From Arenicola marina (taxonomy: Eukaryota > Annelida > Polychaeta > Arenicolidae): 64,000 nucleotides of DNA. Within the stretch, counting starts at the first letter, position 1, and the number at the start of each line of letters is the position of its first letter. The translations under genes and the position numbers were made by a program. Positions 52,991 through 63,253 of the stretch are shown in pieces. The notes below the pieces were generated by a model that saw only the letters and a list, made by a program, of their open reading frames with translations, was not told where the DNA came from and made no database searches. Location of the stretch: the NCBI GenBank assembly GCA_964019135.1, contig OZ025265.1:22047143-22111142 (forward strand), written 5' to 3'.

Positions 52991-53677
52991 GATGTGGGGG
53001 ATCGCCGCACACCTTCGGACGTCGAGGATCGCCGCACGGCTTCGGATGGCGACTACCACAGTTTCCGTTCTCATAGTGGGGGTCACCGCGTGCGTCAAGT
53101 CGCCGACAGTGGGTTTCCGCAGCCTAACAGCGACAGATGTCTGTCTCAACAAGAGATCGGGAGTCAGTCCGCCGATCCAGAGGCGTACAGCCGCGTCACC
53201 ATCCAGAACGGCTGCTCTCCCGTCCATTCTCAGGAATTGCAGGAGAACGAACTTCGCCGCGCCACTGAGGAGAATTTTATCCCAGTCTTGTCAAGGCCTC
53301 GTGCCCCTAAACAAAGGCTAAGGGTAGCAGGTGGTGATGATAACAATGGCGAATTTAAAGCAGAAACGAATCGTGAGCCCCTCGTCAACTATTATATAGG
53401 GAACATATCAAGATCTGTGGGAGAAAACATGGTGAGAAAATTTTTCACTGAGCATGGGGTCAAGCCCATTTATCTTAAACTGCTCCCTAGCAAAAATGAT
53501 CGGGATGAGAGGGGCAATGGTGCCAAGTTATCCATTAGTCAGAGTTCGAAAGCTGCGTTAAATGCAATAAACCTTCCACCTGGTATTTATAAAAGGCAAT
53601 GGCAGGTAACAGCGTCCGGTGGAAAAGGTTCACATAGGGCAGGTACTCGTATTTTTTATGGGCATCGAAACTCATAG
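52880..53677 (+). CDS. LINE ORF1 protein (repeat region plus RRM-like domain)
   Basis: The probable nucleic-acid-binding ORF1 protein of the LINE. The frame is open from about 52520 to the stop at 53677; I give the first clear ATG (52880), but the whole repeat region upstream could be translated from a non-ATG start. N-terminal part: acidic/arginine repeats (DFDNRR, DVGDRR). C-terminal part, last 95 residues: an RRM-like fold (NYYIGNISRSVGENMVRKFF, IYLKLLPSKNDRDERG, GIYKRQWQV), as in many LINE ORF1 proteins. There is no zinc knuckle. It overlaps ORF2 by 20 bp. Confidence 0.75.
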   Translation: MDFDNRRTSKDFDRHRPTTDSDSRQPPTDLDNRHPITDVGDRRTPSDVEDRRTASDGDYHSFRSHSGGHRVRQVADSGFPQPNSDRCLSQQEIGSQSADPEAYSRVTIQNGCSPVHSQELQENELRRATEENFIPVLSRPRAPKQRLRVAGGDDNNGEFKAETNREPLVNYYIGNISRSVGENMVRKFFTEHGVKPIYLKLLPSKNDRDERGNGAKLSISQSSKAALNAINLPPGIYKRQWQVTASGGKGSHRAGTRIFYGHRNS

Positions 53678-56600
53678 GAATAAACTTGTCATAGGCGCAT
53701 TTAATTGCAAGGGTGTGATGCGTAACACTCCGTATCTGAGCAAGTTGTTGTGTAAGTCTCAGGTCGACATCCTAGCAATTAGTGAGCACTGGTTATTGCC
53801 GCAGAGTCTGCACTTTTTAAATAGCGTAGAATCAGGGTATCACTCTCATGCAGTAGCTGAGACACCCTCAAAAGATAATGCAGGAACACGCGGCAGAGGG
53901 GGAGTTGCAATCCTATGGAAGCAACAGCTCTCACAAAATGCCACTCTGGTCAATTGTGGAAGCGATAGGATAGCGGGGGTATGTTTTGAAATAGGTAAAA
54001 AGAAATTTTTAACAATCCTGGCAGTCTATATGCCTTCCACAAACCACGACATTGGGATCTATCAAGAAACCCTAAATCTACTGTTTGATTTGTACAGTTT
54101 ACATGCAGAATCGTCTGAGGTTATTGTGCTGGGCGACTGTAACGCGCAAATCGTAGGGCCCAGATGCTTAGGTGCGAGCAACATTCGCTCCCGCGAGTTA
54201 CAGGGCTTCACCGCCTGGTTCGATCTATGTTCGCTGCCAACTGAAGATATTTGTAGTGGGCCAGACTATACCTTTTGTCCTTACGACGGGGGACCCCAGA
54301 CTCTTATTGATCACATCCTTATGCGAAGGCAATATGACGATCTTGTATTGTTCGCATGTGTAGTCGACGACGATGAGTTGAATACATCAGATCACCTTCC
54401 TGTTCTCGTATCCATCAGCTGTCCGCGGTTAAGTGTGCGCGACACAGACGCACAGTTCCCTTCTCTAAAGTGGAAGCGAGTTAGTAACCAGTACATACGC
54501 GACACCTACACCAGAGAGCTTAACGACAGACTGAGGCCAATATTGCACACAAATCTTAGCTGCATAGGTGACATCGAGACGTATCATAAAAGAGTCACAG
54601 ATCTGATGCTGATCGTTTCGCACCGACACATTCCGGAGGCCCGGTTCCGTCCATTTCTTAAGCCGTACTGGAAGCAAGGTGCAGGGCATGCCCATAAGGA
54701 CATGTACCAGGCGCGTAAGTCATGGGTGGAACAAGGCCGACCGCGTGACCCGACAAACGTAGGGTATAAGACATACAAGAACCTGAAACGTCGTTTTAGA
54801 CTTACCTTAAGGAAGTTAAAGCACGAGAGTGATGAAGAATTCTTCCAGGAGATCGATAGAGAAGCTGAGGTGGACCAGAACAAGTTCTGGTCGCTCGTAA
54901 ACAAGAAAAAAAAGCAAACAGTTCTGTGCAGTAGGCCGCTCAAAGTAGACGGTAAAGTTTATCGGGGACGGGAGGAGAAACTGTCTGTGTGGACTGACTA
55001 TTTTAGGGACATGTATTCAGAGACCCACATCACGAACGACGATCAGAATCAATTTGACCAATCCCACGACCGATTCATTCAAACCGCGGTAAAGCAGTTG
55101 TGCCAGCAAATACCTTCAGAGAAAGATGACATTTGCCAAGGGTTTGCCTATTCTGACATCGACAATGCTATTAAAACGTTGAAACCAGGGAAGAAAGGAG
55201 GCCACGACAACATAACTAATGAGCATGTGAAATTTGGAGGCAGTAATTTAATATTATGCTTAAATAACCTCTTCAACGCCATGTATACATATGAGTACGT
55301 TCCAAAGGATTTAAAAAAAGGTACTATCTACACATTGTACAAGGGATCGAATAAGTATGAAGACGACAGGCGAAATTACCGTGGAATTTCACTACTTCCT
55401 GTAATTGCCAAACTATTCGATAAAGTAATTCTGTCGAAGGTAAAAACATGGATTAATGTCAACCGCGTAGACTTTCCTTCGTCCAACCAAAATGCCTATC
55501 AAGAATCTATGTGCAGCCTCTTAGCGTCTTATAGTGTTCAGGAATGCATTAATTACAACCGCGAGAGGGGATCCGGTGTGTACTTGGCCCTGTTAGATTC
55601 GTCTTGCGCTTTTGATACGGTGTGGCACGAAGGGTTGTTTTACAAATTGCATTCCTTCGGCATCAGAGGCAAACTTTGGTCCTTATTATACTCGGCGTAC
55701 CAAGGTATGGTCTCAAATGTGGTATGTAACGGCATTAAATCCGAAGACATACCTATCAGTAGGTCTGTGCGCCAGGGTTCTGTGTTAGGGCCTTGGTATT
55801 ACATGCTATATATACACGAATTAGCAGTTGCGCTTGGTAGCTCTGTGTATGGCGCACGCATTGGTGACATAATATGCGGCGGCATACTCCAAGCTGACGA
55901 CATTGCCGTATGTGCTCTAACGAATTCTGCCTTGCAGGCACTGGTAAGCGCCTGCGAAAACTACAGCCGAAGGTGGCAATTTAAATATAATCCAACCAAG
56001 TCGAAAGTAATGTTTTTTGATAGCAAATTACGAAGAGTTAAAAAGGCAAATGCATGTCAGATTGCGCTATATAACGAGCGTGTGGAAGAAGTCCAGGTAT
56101 ACAACCATGTGGGAATTCACCTCGATGTCAATCTCTCCTCAACATGTGCGGTGGAGGAGGCGACTAAAAAGCTTAAGAGGGGCTTAATGAGCATCCTGTC
56201 AGTCAACACAAAGAATGCCGGCATGAGTTGTCTCACCGCTTTGAAACTGTATCGATGTATTGTCATTCCGCGGGCCCTCTATGGTGCTGAGTTTTGGAAT
56301 CATCTGACACACAACCACCTAGCGAAACTTGAAGCGGCCCACAATGGCGCCATACGATGTATTCAAAATTTTCCAAAATGCTCCAGTGCGACCATTGCCC
56401 GCAGTATGGTTAACGAAATGTCTCTTGTGGAAGAAATTGATAAAAAGAAGCTAACAATTCTGGGCAGATTATGTCGGCTCAAAAATACCGCATTAGCGAA
56501 ACGCATATTTGTGGAACGTCTCTATCAATCCCAGGGCCCAGGGCCAAAGTTTGGGTATATTAGGGACATCATAGAGATCCTGAAGAAATATAATCTAGAA

Positions 56601-57155
56601 GGAATCGTTTTTAGGTTCATGGATAACAGCAACTTTCCTAGCAAAGGCGACTGGAAAAAGTTGGTGAGAACGGCTGTGCGGCGCTGGTCGGAACAACTGT
56701 TAACCACCAAATTGTCCCAACCAAAATACAGACGCTTTGAAATGATTAGAGGGGGAGTTTTTGGCGTAAACGCCATATGGACCTTAGAACACCGTACGCG
56801 TGGTCGAAGGCAACACCTTCGTGACCTAGCTCGTTTGAACTGTGTCGTACACGACACAAAGACATATGCATGCACACACTGTGACCGTGCATATACGGAT
56901 ATTCTCAATCACCTTTTCCATCATTGCGTGGCGTACGGTGAGGCCCGTGAATACTTCTGGGCACTAATTGTAAATACATGTGAAGTGCCAATAAGCGCGT
57001 ATCTATACAATCTTGAAGAGATCGAATTAACTCGAGTAATGTTAGGCAAGCCTCCTGACATTGAAGCCACCCTAGAGCAGCTTAGCATTTTAACCCAAAT
57101 ATGTGCCAACGCTTGGCAAAGAATGTCATACGACAAAATGTTAAAATTTTACTGA
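53658..57155 (+). CDS. LINE ORF2: endonuclease and reverse transcriptase
   Basis: A 1165-residue protein that nicks the target DNA and copies the LINE RNA. The start is the first ATG in frame, inside the end of ORF1. APE-type endonuclease at residues about 5-245: FNCKGVM, ISEHWLLP, LGDCNAQ and the final SDHLPVLVS. Reverse transcriptase at about 480-800: NYRGISLLPVIAKLFDKV, LALLDSSCAFDTVWHEG, RQGSVLGPWYYMLYIHEL and catalytic LQADDIAVCA. Near the C-terminus is a CCHC-like knuckle, CTHCDRAYTDILNHLFHHC. The frame is intact. The truncated copy at 32247-34720 differs at only a few residues. Confidence 0.95.
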   Translation: MGIETHRNKLVIGAFNCKGVMRNTPYLSKLLCKSQVDILAISEHWLLPQSLHFLNSVESGYHSHAVAETPSKDNAGTRGRGGVAILWKQQLSQNATLVNCGSDRIAGVCFEIGKKKFLTILAVYMPSTNHDIGIYQETLNLLFDLYSLHAESSEVIVLGDCNAQIVGPRCLGASNIRSRELQGFTAWFDLCSLPTEDICSGPDYTFCPYDGGPQTLIDHILMRRQYDDLVLFACVVDDDELNTSDHLPVLVSISCPRLSVRDTDAQFPSLKWKRVSNQYIRDTYTRELNDRLRPILHTNLSCIGDIETYHKRVTDLMLIVSHRHIPEARFRPFLKPYWKQGAGHAHKDMYQARKSWVEQGRPRDPTNVGYKTYKNLKRRFRLTLRKLKHESDEEFFQEIDREAEVDQNKFWSLVNKKKKQTVLCSRPLKVDGKVYRGREEKLSVWTDYFRDMYSETHITNDDQNQFDQSHDRFIQTAVKQLCQQIPSEKDDICQGFAYSDIDNAIKTLKPGKKGGHDNITNEHVKFGGSNLILCLNNLFNAMYTYEYVPKDLKKGTIYTLYKGSNKYEDDRRNYRGISLLPVIAKLFDKVILSKVKTWINVNRVDFPSSNQNAYQESMCSLLASYSVQECINYNRERGSGVYLALLDSSCAFDTVWHEGLFYKLHSFGIRGKLWSLLYSAYQGMVSNVVCNGIKSEDIPISRSVRQGSVLGPWYYMLYIHELAVALGSSVYGARIGDIICGGILQADDIAVCALTNSALQALVSACENYSRRWQFKYNPTKSKVMFFDSKLRRVKKANACQIALYNERVEEVQVYNHVGIHLDVNLSSTCAVEEATKKLKRGLMSILSVNTKNAGMSCLTALKLYRCIVIPRALYGAEFWNHLTHNHLAKLEAAHNGAIRCIQNFPKCSSATIARSMVNEMSLVEEIDKKKLTILGRLCRLKNTALAKRIFVERLYQSQGPGPKFGYIRDIIEILKKYNLEGIVFRFMDNSNFPSKGDWKKLVRTAVRRWSEQLLTTKLSQPKYRRFEMIRGGVFGVNAIWTLEHRTRGRRQHLRDLARLNCVVHDTKTYACTHCDRAYTDILNHLFHHCVAYGEAREYFWALIVNTCEVPISAYLYNLEEIELTRVMLGKPPDIEATLEQLSILTQICANAWQRMSYDKMLKFY

Positions 57156-57274
57156 CGACCGTTTTTTTTTTTTTTTTTGTTCTGTGTGTTTTTGTTATTT
57201 GTTCTGTTTTTTGACATGTTCTAATGCTCACCAGGAAGTGGTGGAATAAAGGGGATTCATTCATTCATTCATTC

Positions 57275-57730
57275 ACCGTTTCAGTGGCCATCACACTTAT
57301 GATGAATGCCGATGCTTCGGGATACGACTTCACGTCTATTATCATGGCTGCATATGCCCCCAATGTCAATCCCGTGGGGGCCATCCGCTACGCGTCCTTC
57401 TTGGAAGCAAAGTCTGACGTCATTGTCGCGTCCTCCTTTCGATAGAGAGCACAGTATTGCTATGGTTTGTGTCAGTCGTCTGTGCGAAGCCATCTACAAT
57501 CATACCCTTACAACCCTTTCAACGAAGCGTTTTAGGGCCACTGTTTTCAGCAGACGTTCATAGTGATAGGCTTAATATGATTTCACGGTGGTCCCCCGTG
57601 GGCGTGACTATATAAGGGGGGCACAGGGGGCATGTGCCTCCCCCCCCCTCCCCGCCCCCTTCAGACCCTAAAGTATATCTGTGCTCCCCTTTTTCAAATT
57701 CTGTGCCTCCCTACCCCCCCCCCCCCACCC
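57275..57730 (+). repeat. Duplicated exon-like block, right copy
   Basis: Right copy of the block at 2026-2400. From 57275 the frame reads TVSVAITLM, NADASGYDFTS, then MAAYAPNVNPVGAIRYASFL and KSDVIVASSFR to TAG at 57443-57445. The shared part is about the first 55 bp and the region from about 57566 (CACGGTGGTCCCCCGTGGGC); the middle differs. The peptide is unrecognised. Confidence 0.35.
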
Positions 57731-59227
57731 CCCGCCCGCACATGTCGCTGCCACCCATGGCCGGTGCTTAGTTCGAATCCGAATGCGAAATGAAGGACTT
57801 CACATAATCTTGTTGGTGAACATCGTACGTGAACCCGAGCGGCATGCAGTGCTCCACCACGAGGCAGATTGCGCAGCCGCCTAGCGGAGATTTCGGTTCC
57901 AGCTCATACTGTGCATGGGCACAGTTTACAAATATTGCGGAAAGGCCCACGATTCGAGCCCTACGGGCCGTGTATACCAGAGCTCGACATTAACGCTTGT
58001 CCGCTTGTCCGGGCCAAGCGATGATACCTGTCGGACAAGTAAATACCTCCCTATACTTGTTCCACAGGACAAATGCTTGCCGGACAAGTAAAAAGTGCAT
58101 ATTCCAAACTCTTTTTGTCGGGTTTAGCTGGTTCCCCATAAGAAAGAGAGATTTCGAATTTCGAATTTCAACTGCATAACTGGAGCTCCCCCTCTCCAAA
58201 CATGCACACACATTTGGGAGGCCACTTTTGGGGGGAGGGGGGGGGAGAATACCCATCCTCTAGTCGTCAGTGTTTTTGGAGACCTCACCCCGCTTCACAC
58301 CGAAAATGATCAAACTCATGGATCGGTCGTGCGTCTTCGACCCTTCTTCTAGACAAGTGTGCATGAATGTATGTTTACATTATGATGATTCGCACCTTTC
58401 CCGCCAACTAGCAAGGCAGTAGTTAAAGTCCAGCTCCTAGGTCCAAACGGACCTACAAGATATTCATCCCAATACATTACACCATCAAAATGGAAGACCT
58501 GTCAACTTTATTCGGGAGCACTATCAGAAATATTGGTCATTATCCCGTATGACGCGTTACAACATCAGGGAAATAGTCAGAGGCGATCATTCGACGTTTC
58601 GTGACGTATAAATGTAGGTTCTCCTTTTTTTGGAAGCGTGGGCCCGTCAAAAACCCAACAAGCTGTAGTGTAGTAAATATTTTAAAATCAGAACGTAGTT
58701 ATTTATTGCTCAAAGTAATTCGAATTACAACACGACACACCGAATTACGTTGAGTGACATGTCGACAAGCGTGGTGTTGTAAATCCATTTACAACACGAC
58801 AACAATCGATTTACAACACATGACTTGGTGTTCGGTGCATATCTAACATGATTTAATTCGAATTACTACAGGACACAAATCAATACCTTTTAAAGAGTTG
58901 GTGCGTTGTAGGCAGGAAACGGGCAGTCATACTATTCTATTCAACTCCGTTACAACATAGCGGAGGTTAGAACGCTATTCCAGATATTATTGGTTCAACA
59001 CATCGAACATCTACTGGTTACCTCCTTTCTCAAAAATATCAATTCATCCGAATATTTAGATATATGCTTCATCTGCCTATATATAGCAATCTAATCAGAA
59101 CCTGAATCTACGTCAAAAATGCGGATATGATCGTTAAGAGTTGATGAATGAGCTTGTCGAGATTTCGTCACTGAAACGTGCCACACTTGCGTGCCACGTG
59201 CACGGATACGCACACCTACATGTATCT
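57731..59227. other. Noncoding region right of the array
   Basis: I see no gene. Short related pieces, CTTGTCCG and CGGACAAGTAAA, occur several times in both directions at 57990-58095, and TTACAACAC-type pieces at 58720-58825; both suggest decayed hairpins or repeats. Confidence 0.45.
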
Positions 59228-59230
59228 ACA

Positions 59231-59300
59231 TGTTGAAAAAGATACCACTATAAAGCGGACATTTATGTTGAAAAAGATACCACTATAGAGCGGATATGTT
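59231..59300 (+). repeat. 35-bp tandem duplication
   Basis: TGTTGAAAAAGATACCACTA occurs at 59231 and again at 59266, each followed by TA(A/G)AGCGGA. Confidence 0.85.
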
Positions 59301-59580
59301 AAACTATAAACTTGCGATCGGCGGAGAGGGTTCTGAAAATGTGCCTTCATAGAGCGGGTTTCCCGGGAAAAAAAACCTTCCGACGGGATTTTCGGGGTAA
59401 GATGCCCGGACAGCAGATTTAATTTAACATATTTCAGCTAACCATGCTTATTAATAATGTTGGAACCATATCTTTGCCATACGTTTATAGTTTTTATAAA
59501 TTCACGTTCTTTCCACCCCGAAACTTCGACCGCTTTGCAACTGTTCTGAGCCCATGATATAGCATGACAAGGATGTTAGA

Positions 59581-60078
59581 AATCCTGCAAAAATATAGGA
59601 CACTGTTAATTTTTTCTTTTGTTTTTCTTTACATATCTGACGAAATTAATCCATATATCCCGTGAGGCCAAGTTAATTCTCTTGGGTGGCCCTGGCATGA
59701 TACCCCTAGAATGGAAGTCAACCCCCTCCCATCCAGTCTCTCCCCCTCACCCATTTACCCCTTTGCATTGAAGCCCAATTTTCCAGGAACCGAAACTGTC
59801 AAGTCGCGCTCTCATTGTTGTTGATATGAAATCCTGCGAAAATATAGGACAATGTTTTCACGTTTTTATATATTTTTCTTTCCATATCTGACGAAATCAA
59901 ACCATATTTTCCGTGAGGTCAAGTGAATTTTCTTGGGTGGCCCTCGTATGATACCCCTAGAATGGAAGACAACCCCCTCCTATCCACTCTCTCCCTCTCA
60001 CCCATTCACCCCTTGGCATTGAAGCCCACTTTTCCAGGAACCGAAACTGTCAAGTCGCGCACGCATTGTTGTTGATAT
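59581..60078 (+). repeat. 249-bp tandem duplication
   Basis: Two diverged copies (59581-59829 and 59830-60078), both with CTAGAATGGAAG, CATTGAAGCCCA, TTTTCCAGGAACCGAAACTG and TCAAGTCGCGC. No gene is seen in them. Confidence 0.85.
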
Positions 60079-60239
60079 AAGTGGCGTGCGTGACTCGTGT
60101 AAGGGCTCCCCCGTCCTCTCATGTTTTCTGCTTTGGAAACTCTTGGCGACTTGTCGGTCGTAACGAGTGTGGATGGGTGTGGGGAGGGAAGGGGGTGCTG
60201 AGGGGACGAAGGCTGGCTGGGTGGGTATGGATTCGGAGT

Positions 60240-60620
60240 GAGACGAGGGGAGAAGGGGCTAGGTGACCGGGGTGGGTGTGGGGGAGGGGGAGGAGAGGGG
60301 GGGGGGGGGGTGGGGAGAGGTTTAGAGTGATGGGAGGGGGGAAGGGTCTAGGTGACCGGGGTGGTGTGGGGGAGAGGTTCGGAGTCAGGGGAGGGGGAGG
60401 AGAGGGGGGGGGGGGGTGGGGAGAGGTTCAAATTGATGGGAGGGGAGGAGGGGATATATGACCTGCGGGGGGGGGTGGTTCGGATTGAGGCGAGAGGAAG
60501 ACGGGATGGGGGGAGCCCGCGAGGGAGGGTGGGGGAGACTAGGAGGGAGGGTTGGGTGAGACGTTCGGAGTGAGGCTAGAGGAGGGGGCGGATGACCGGG
60601 AGTAGGGAGGAGGGTTGGGG
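60240..60620 (+). repeat. G-rich tandem repeat tract
   Basis: Repeated GGTGACCGGGGTGG, GGGGGAGGGGGAGGAGAGGG and GTGGGGAGAGGTT, with G-runs up to about 13. The plus strand could form G-quadruplexes. Open frames here are due to lack of T and A. Confidence 0.7.
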
Positions 60621-62439
60621 GTTAGCGCCCGGGCACAGGTAGAATAAAGCGGTGCGGGGGTGTAATGGTGCCGCCATCTAGGGTAGTGTAGTGCAGTACT
60701 GCGAGAGGTGGCCGGGGTGAAGGGGCGAGGGTGGGGGTCGGAGGAACGGGGCCGGTATATTCAGGTGTGGAGAGCCGTACGGGGCCCAGGCAGTCGCCCG
60801 TCACGGGCTACACCGTCCGACCAGTGTGCCAATATCGATTTCGGGCAGCGTTAACCGAGGCAACGAGTTACCCCCCCCCCCCCCCCTACCCGACGTCCAC
60901 ACCCTCGCTCTCCTTCCACCGAGCCCGCTAGCCTACCCCCCCCCCCCTGACCCCATGCATCCCCAGCCTATAGCCCTTTACATATCTACACGGACTTATT
61001 CTGTCAGGCGAGCGTCTTTACCTCTCAAAACGCTGTCACCAAAGACATTGACGGTTCGCTTGGAACATCCGAGAACATCAGAGAACACCCCTCCTGCCCC
61101 TCCCTCTCTCCCGCGTCTCACTGACTATCCATAGCAGACTACCCCTACCCCACATCCCCTCCGTCTCACCGGCCACTCCACAGCCGACTACCATTGCTCC
61201 CAAATCTCTCCACGCCCCGCCACTCCGATTCCATGACCCCCCCACCGCAACTCCTCTGCTGCGCTGGCCAACCTATAGCAGATTACCCCTACCCCGCCAC
61301 CCCTCGAATCTCTCCTGCAGGCTGTGAAGGCAGGCAAATAGGCAGGTAGTAGGTGGGTCAGAGAGTCAGCCAAGCCACCCACGCACCCACCCACTCCAGG
61401 CAGGCAGGAAGACCGGCAGGCTGGCGGGCGGGGGCCGCGACACCGCCATCGAAAGCCAGGCGAGCGAGGGTTCCTCAATCCCACCCCTACCCCGTCACCC
61501 CACACTCGCACCCCTCACGCACACCCCCGGCACCCTCACACCCCCACATGACCCAGCGACCGGCGAGGACAGCCATCAACCAGCCCACCACCAGAGGCCC
61601 CTGGACTCACCTGGACACAGGACCCAGACAGGTGGCGCCCTACAGCGGTAAATATCGCCCTTAGATACACAGGCAGCGAGGCGGCCAGTGCATGGGGCGG
61701 ATATAATACCGACGGATCGGGTCCGGCCTTGATATCGATATGACCAATGCAGGCTCGGAACATACATGCCGCCTCTATAATGATAATGTACGAACCCACG
61801 ATTCGCATGTATATCAACCCCTGGAGATTACAGGACTGGAGATTACTGGAGATTCCCTGGAGTACTTACAGCGATCCCACTGCTTCCACATCCGTGTCAA
61901 TCTGGATATATTAACAAAGAAAACACGTTGTGTCATCACCCCAATCAGGATTACTACAATCACAGGTAATGATCATTGATTATTATACAGGTGAGAATTA
62001 TGGTTAACGGTCAAATCAATGTCTGTCGTGGCAGTATATTTCTCGTATTTTGCACGCGCGCTCCACCCCTTGAACATGTTTACACGCATCTTGGCGAAGG
62101 CGACTGTCTGGCATGTTATCAATAACATTGCAGGAAGCTTAGGTGACACCGGCTCGGCTCTGAGAGGTGACGGGTGAGGGGGGGGGGGGGTAAGGCGGTT
62201 GTCGACACAGGTTAGGGGGCAGTGGACCGTTGGCGGCGTCGTATCGACTCACGAGGGTCTCGAGCTGTGCTCACGTGGGACGAGACTACAGTATGTGCGT
62301 CGGGATTGTACTGGACGTTCGCTGATATTGGGCGGGAGTGCATGTGGTCTTGGCGAGACCCTACAGACATGGGGGATATACTGTGCAAGATATTGGGGGA
62401 GTGGGGGGGGGGGGCTGATCTATAAGGGAGCGAGATTTT
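60621..62439. other. GC-rich region with C-runs, no clear gene
   Basis: C-runs at about 60869-60885 and 60938-60948, then mixed sequence. Open frames at 61188-61511 and 61353-61664 have low-complexity Pro/Arg/Gly composition and I do not support them as genes. Confidence 0.45.
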
Positions 62440-62785
62440 ACGAGACCTGAGGCGAGACTGTGAGAGATTTGGGGCGAAACTGTGAGAGATTTGGGGCGAG
62501 ACTACGAGATCTGGTGCGAGATGTGACGTGGGGCGAGACTACGGGACGTGGGGCGAGACTACGAGACGTGGGGCGAGACTGTACTAGACGTGGGGCGAAA
62601 TTGTAGGAGACGTGGGGCGAGACTACGAGACATTGGGCGAGACTGTACTAGACGTGGGGCGAAATTGTACGAGGCGTAGGGCGAGAATATGAGACGTGGG
62701 GCGAGAGTACGAGACGTGGGGCGAGACTACGAGACGTAGGGCGAGACTACGAGACGTGGGGCGAGACTACGAGACGTGAGCAGAC
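62440..62785 (+). repeat. ~20-bp minisatellite
   Basis: Imperfect tandem GAGACGTGGGGCGAGACTAC with variants such as GGGCGAAATTGTA, about 15-17 units. No T-rich or coding signature. Confidence 0.85.
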
Positions 62786-63253
62786 GTGGCGGATCCAGAA
62801 ACTATCCCGACCCCTACCCGCGCCGGCCTAGAACAGCCCATTGAGGATTGCACCCTCCCTAGCCCCACCCCAACCCTACCCCCTCGCCCGACCCCCACCC
62901 CACCCCCCGCAATTTCGGGTACATGTCGGTGAATTTACCCCCCAATTCCAACCATTATACCAAAACGGTAAGGCGAAAAGGAAATTCATTTACTTCCTAT
63001 TGAAATATTCGCGAGACATGTCCCCATCCACCCCTCGTACGAAACATATGGAGAACTATGGAAAAGAAAAGAAAGAAAGAGACGGCTGGATCAATCCAAT
63101 CTAAAATCTGTTGTAACATGTCTGTAGTATTCAATGCTTGCGTCGAAATGTATTGACGTAAGACTACATGGGTGGCCACTGCTATAAGCGGCACGCTATT
63201 GTACTGTTGACGATGTGTTCTGCCGATCCAAGAAGGCGTCATGCTAGCGGGAT
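62786..63253. other. Sequence between minisatellites
   Basis: No recognisable gene. A CCCCACCCC-rich part at 62855-62905 is followed by ordinary mixed sequence. Confidence 0.4.

Larger units (their letters stand above)
52550..57274 (+). mobile_element. Near full-length LINE with ORF1 and ORF2
   Basis: A non-LTR retrotransposon of the APE-endonuclease type. It has a repeat-rich 5' region, ORF1 with an RRM-like domain, ORF2 with endonuclease and reverse transcriptase, and a 3' end with AATAAAGGGGATTC and tandem ATTC. Possible 6-bp target repeats ACCGTT lie at 52544-52549 and 57275-57280. The 5' border is uncertain by about 10 bp. ORF2 is unbroken, so this could be an active or very recent element. 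Confidence 0.92.

Noticed and set aside
52518..53227. Two frames (156 codons plus, 225 codons minus) with Pro/Ala/Thr and Gly/Val/Ile repeats
   Set aside because: They are alternative frames of the LINE ORF1 minisatellite; the ORF1 frame is the one that continues into the RRM-like domain.
61188..61664. GC-rich open frames of 103-107 codons
   Set aside because: Low-complexity composition, overlapping on both strands, no conserved motif.
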